Shown here piece by piece: positions 6,311-6,511 of a stretch of DNA of 6,511 nt. The stretch covers positions 1 to 6,511 of the forward strand of contig JBDHRG010000202.1 in assembly GCA_039807445.1 (NCBI GenBank), given 5' to 3'. This stretch comes from JBDHRG01 sp039807445 (GTDB lineage: Bacteria; Pseudomonadota; Gammaproteobacteria; Competibacterales; Competibacteraceae). The position numbers and the translations under genes were made by a program. A model generated the notes under the pieces. The model worked only from the letters and a program-made list of their open reading frames with translations. It did no database searches and was not told the DNA's origin. The first letter of the stretch is position 1; every line of letters begins with the position of its first letter.

Positions 6311-6349
6311 AGGGGGGAGGTTTCGCCCCGATCTGGCCTGGGTGGTCCT

Positions 6350-6368
6350 ACATAGCGCGATCGCCCTG
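6350..6368. repeat. Right terminal inverted repeat of the MITE
   Basis: ACATAGCGCGATCGCCCTG is the reverse complement of the left end at 17 of 19 positions. It is immediately followed by the second duplication copy. Confidence 0.75.
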
Positions 6369-6378
6369 TCCCTCACCT
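6369..6378. repeat. Right target-site duplication of the MITE
   Basis: TCCCTCACCT is identical to 6010-6019 and directly abuts the right inverted end. Confidence 0.8.
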
Positions 6379-6444
6379 GCTCTGCTATTGCTGAAATCGG
6401 CTTTTTGTGCAATAAAGTTGATTGCAAATTGCAGATACCCAGCC
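6379..6444 (+). promoter_or_regulatory. AT-rich promoter/operator region of the fic-like gene
   Basis: This stretch is far more AT-rich than the rest of the window. It contains TGCAAT at 6408-6413 inverted against ATTGCA at 6421-6426 (7-nt spacer), and a further direct copy ATTGCA at 6428-6433, giving three half-sites within 26 bp just before the start codon. TTGCTG at 6388-6393 with AATAAA at 6411-6416 (17-nt spacer) is a possible but weak sigma-70-type pair, which the half-sites would overlap. Repression by a factor bound to the half-sites is inferred. There is no strong Shine-Dalgarno site before ATG 6445. Confidence 0.45.
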
Positions 6445-6511
6445 ATGGAACGCGGCGTCACCGGCAACTACGAACCTTCCGTCGCGGCGGGCGATGCCTG
6501 CCGCGCGTTCG
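6445..6511 (+). CDS. Probable Fic-family protein, N-terminal start (partial)
   Basis: Only 22 codons are visible: MERGVTGNYEPSVAAGDACRAF. The pattern M-x-R-G-x-T-G-x-Y, a short variable stretch, then a glycine and RAF is how many bacterial Fic-family proteins (Fic/DOC N-terminal type) begin. Their catalytic HPFxxGNGR-type motif lies much further on, beyond the window. Fic enzymes usually transfer AMP from ATP to hydroxyl side chains of target proteins, and many of this type carry a C-terminal winged-helix region. The frame is open to the end of the window. ATG 6445 is chosen because it follows an AT-rich promoter-like region and begins the family pattern; a strong ribosome-binding site is absent. 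The call depends on recall of a short N-terminus and could be wrong. Confidence 0.6.
   Translation, partial: MERGVTGNYEPSVAAGDACRAF

Larger units (their letters stand above)
6020..6368. mobile_element. Non-coding 349-bp miniature inverted-repeat element (MITE)
   Basis: The ends are CAGGTCGATCGCGCTACGT (6020-6038) and, reverse-complemented from 6350-6368, CAGGGCGATCGCGCTATGT, which match at 17 of 19 positions. Both ends are directly abutted by the same 10-bp sequence TCCCTCACCT, as expected of a target-site duplication. The interior has no plausible gene and is full of nested palindromes. A MITE is moved in trans by a transposase that recognises its ends. CAGG ends with a 10-bp duplication would be compatible with ISAs1- or IS4-type elements, but the family assignment is a guess. 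It is not obviously related to the IS256 remnant, whose family usually makes 8-9 bp duplications. Removing the element and one duplication copy would leave about 119 nt between the amidohydrolase stop and the fic start. Confidence 0.75.

Noticed and set aside
6019..6427. Several short open frames on both strands within the MITE and next to it
   Set aside because: They lie in inverted-repeat DNA, are Arg/Pro/Ser-rich, lack ribosome-binding sites and resemble no protein family.

Overview
The window is very GC-rich (hand counts of single 60-base lines give about 75-77% in the metabolic genes) and has tightly packed genes. This, the hutH-hutD pair, the secreted amidohydrolase and the intergenic inverted repeats built on CCCCTGCCAAGGGGG suggest a high-GC proteobacterium, most likely a gammaproteobacterium of the Lysobacteraceae (Xanthomonadaceae) type. 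The taxonomic call is an inference from sequence flavour, not from a marker gene.

Layout. Positions 1-865 (+) hold the end of a histidine-utilisation operon: the C-terminus of histidine ammonia-lyase (hutH), then a complete hutD cupin-fold protein. Converging on it from the minus strand, 3754-992 is a compact two-gene unit. It consists of a STAND/Orc-like P-loop ATPase (444 aa) and, 6 nt downstream, a 473-aa protein with an unrecognised alpha/beta N-terminal domain and five near-identical 41-residue TPR-type repeats. Immediately upstream of the ATPase, 3841-4198 (-) is a frameshifted C-terminal fragment of an IS256-family transposase. The open frame running out of it stops on the first base of the ATPase start codon (TGATG). 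Divergent from it, 4299-5966 (+) encodes a secreted metal-dependent amidohydrolase of the YtcJ/amidohydrolase_3 type. Positions 5967-6444 carry no gene. Most of that stretch (6020-6368) is a 349-bp non-coding element with 19-bp terminal inverted repeats and a perfect 10-bp flanking direct repeat, in other words a MITE. After it comes an AT-rich operator-like region and the first 22 codons of a probable Fic-family protein running off the window.

How it fits together. The hut genes and the amidohydrolase look like ordinary chromosomal metabolism. Between them sits an accessory insert: transposase remnant, ATPase and TPR protein, with an ATPase gene of clearly lower GC (about 58-68% per line counted). 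The most interesting reading is that the ATPase-TPR pair is a split STAND-type signalling or biological-conflict system. In classic STAND proteins the effector, the NTPase and the repeat sensor share one chain. Here the NTPase with its GxP motif and winged-helix region is one protein, and the repeat array plus a candidate effector or adaptor domain is the other. This function is inferred, not shown. The MITE is the best-supported unlisted structure, because the duplication and inverted ends can be read directly from the sequence.
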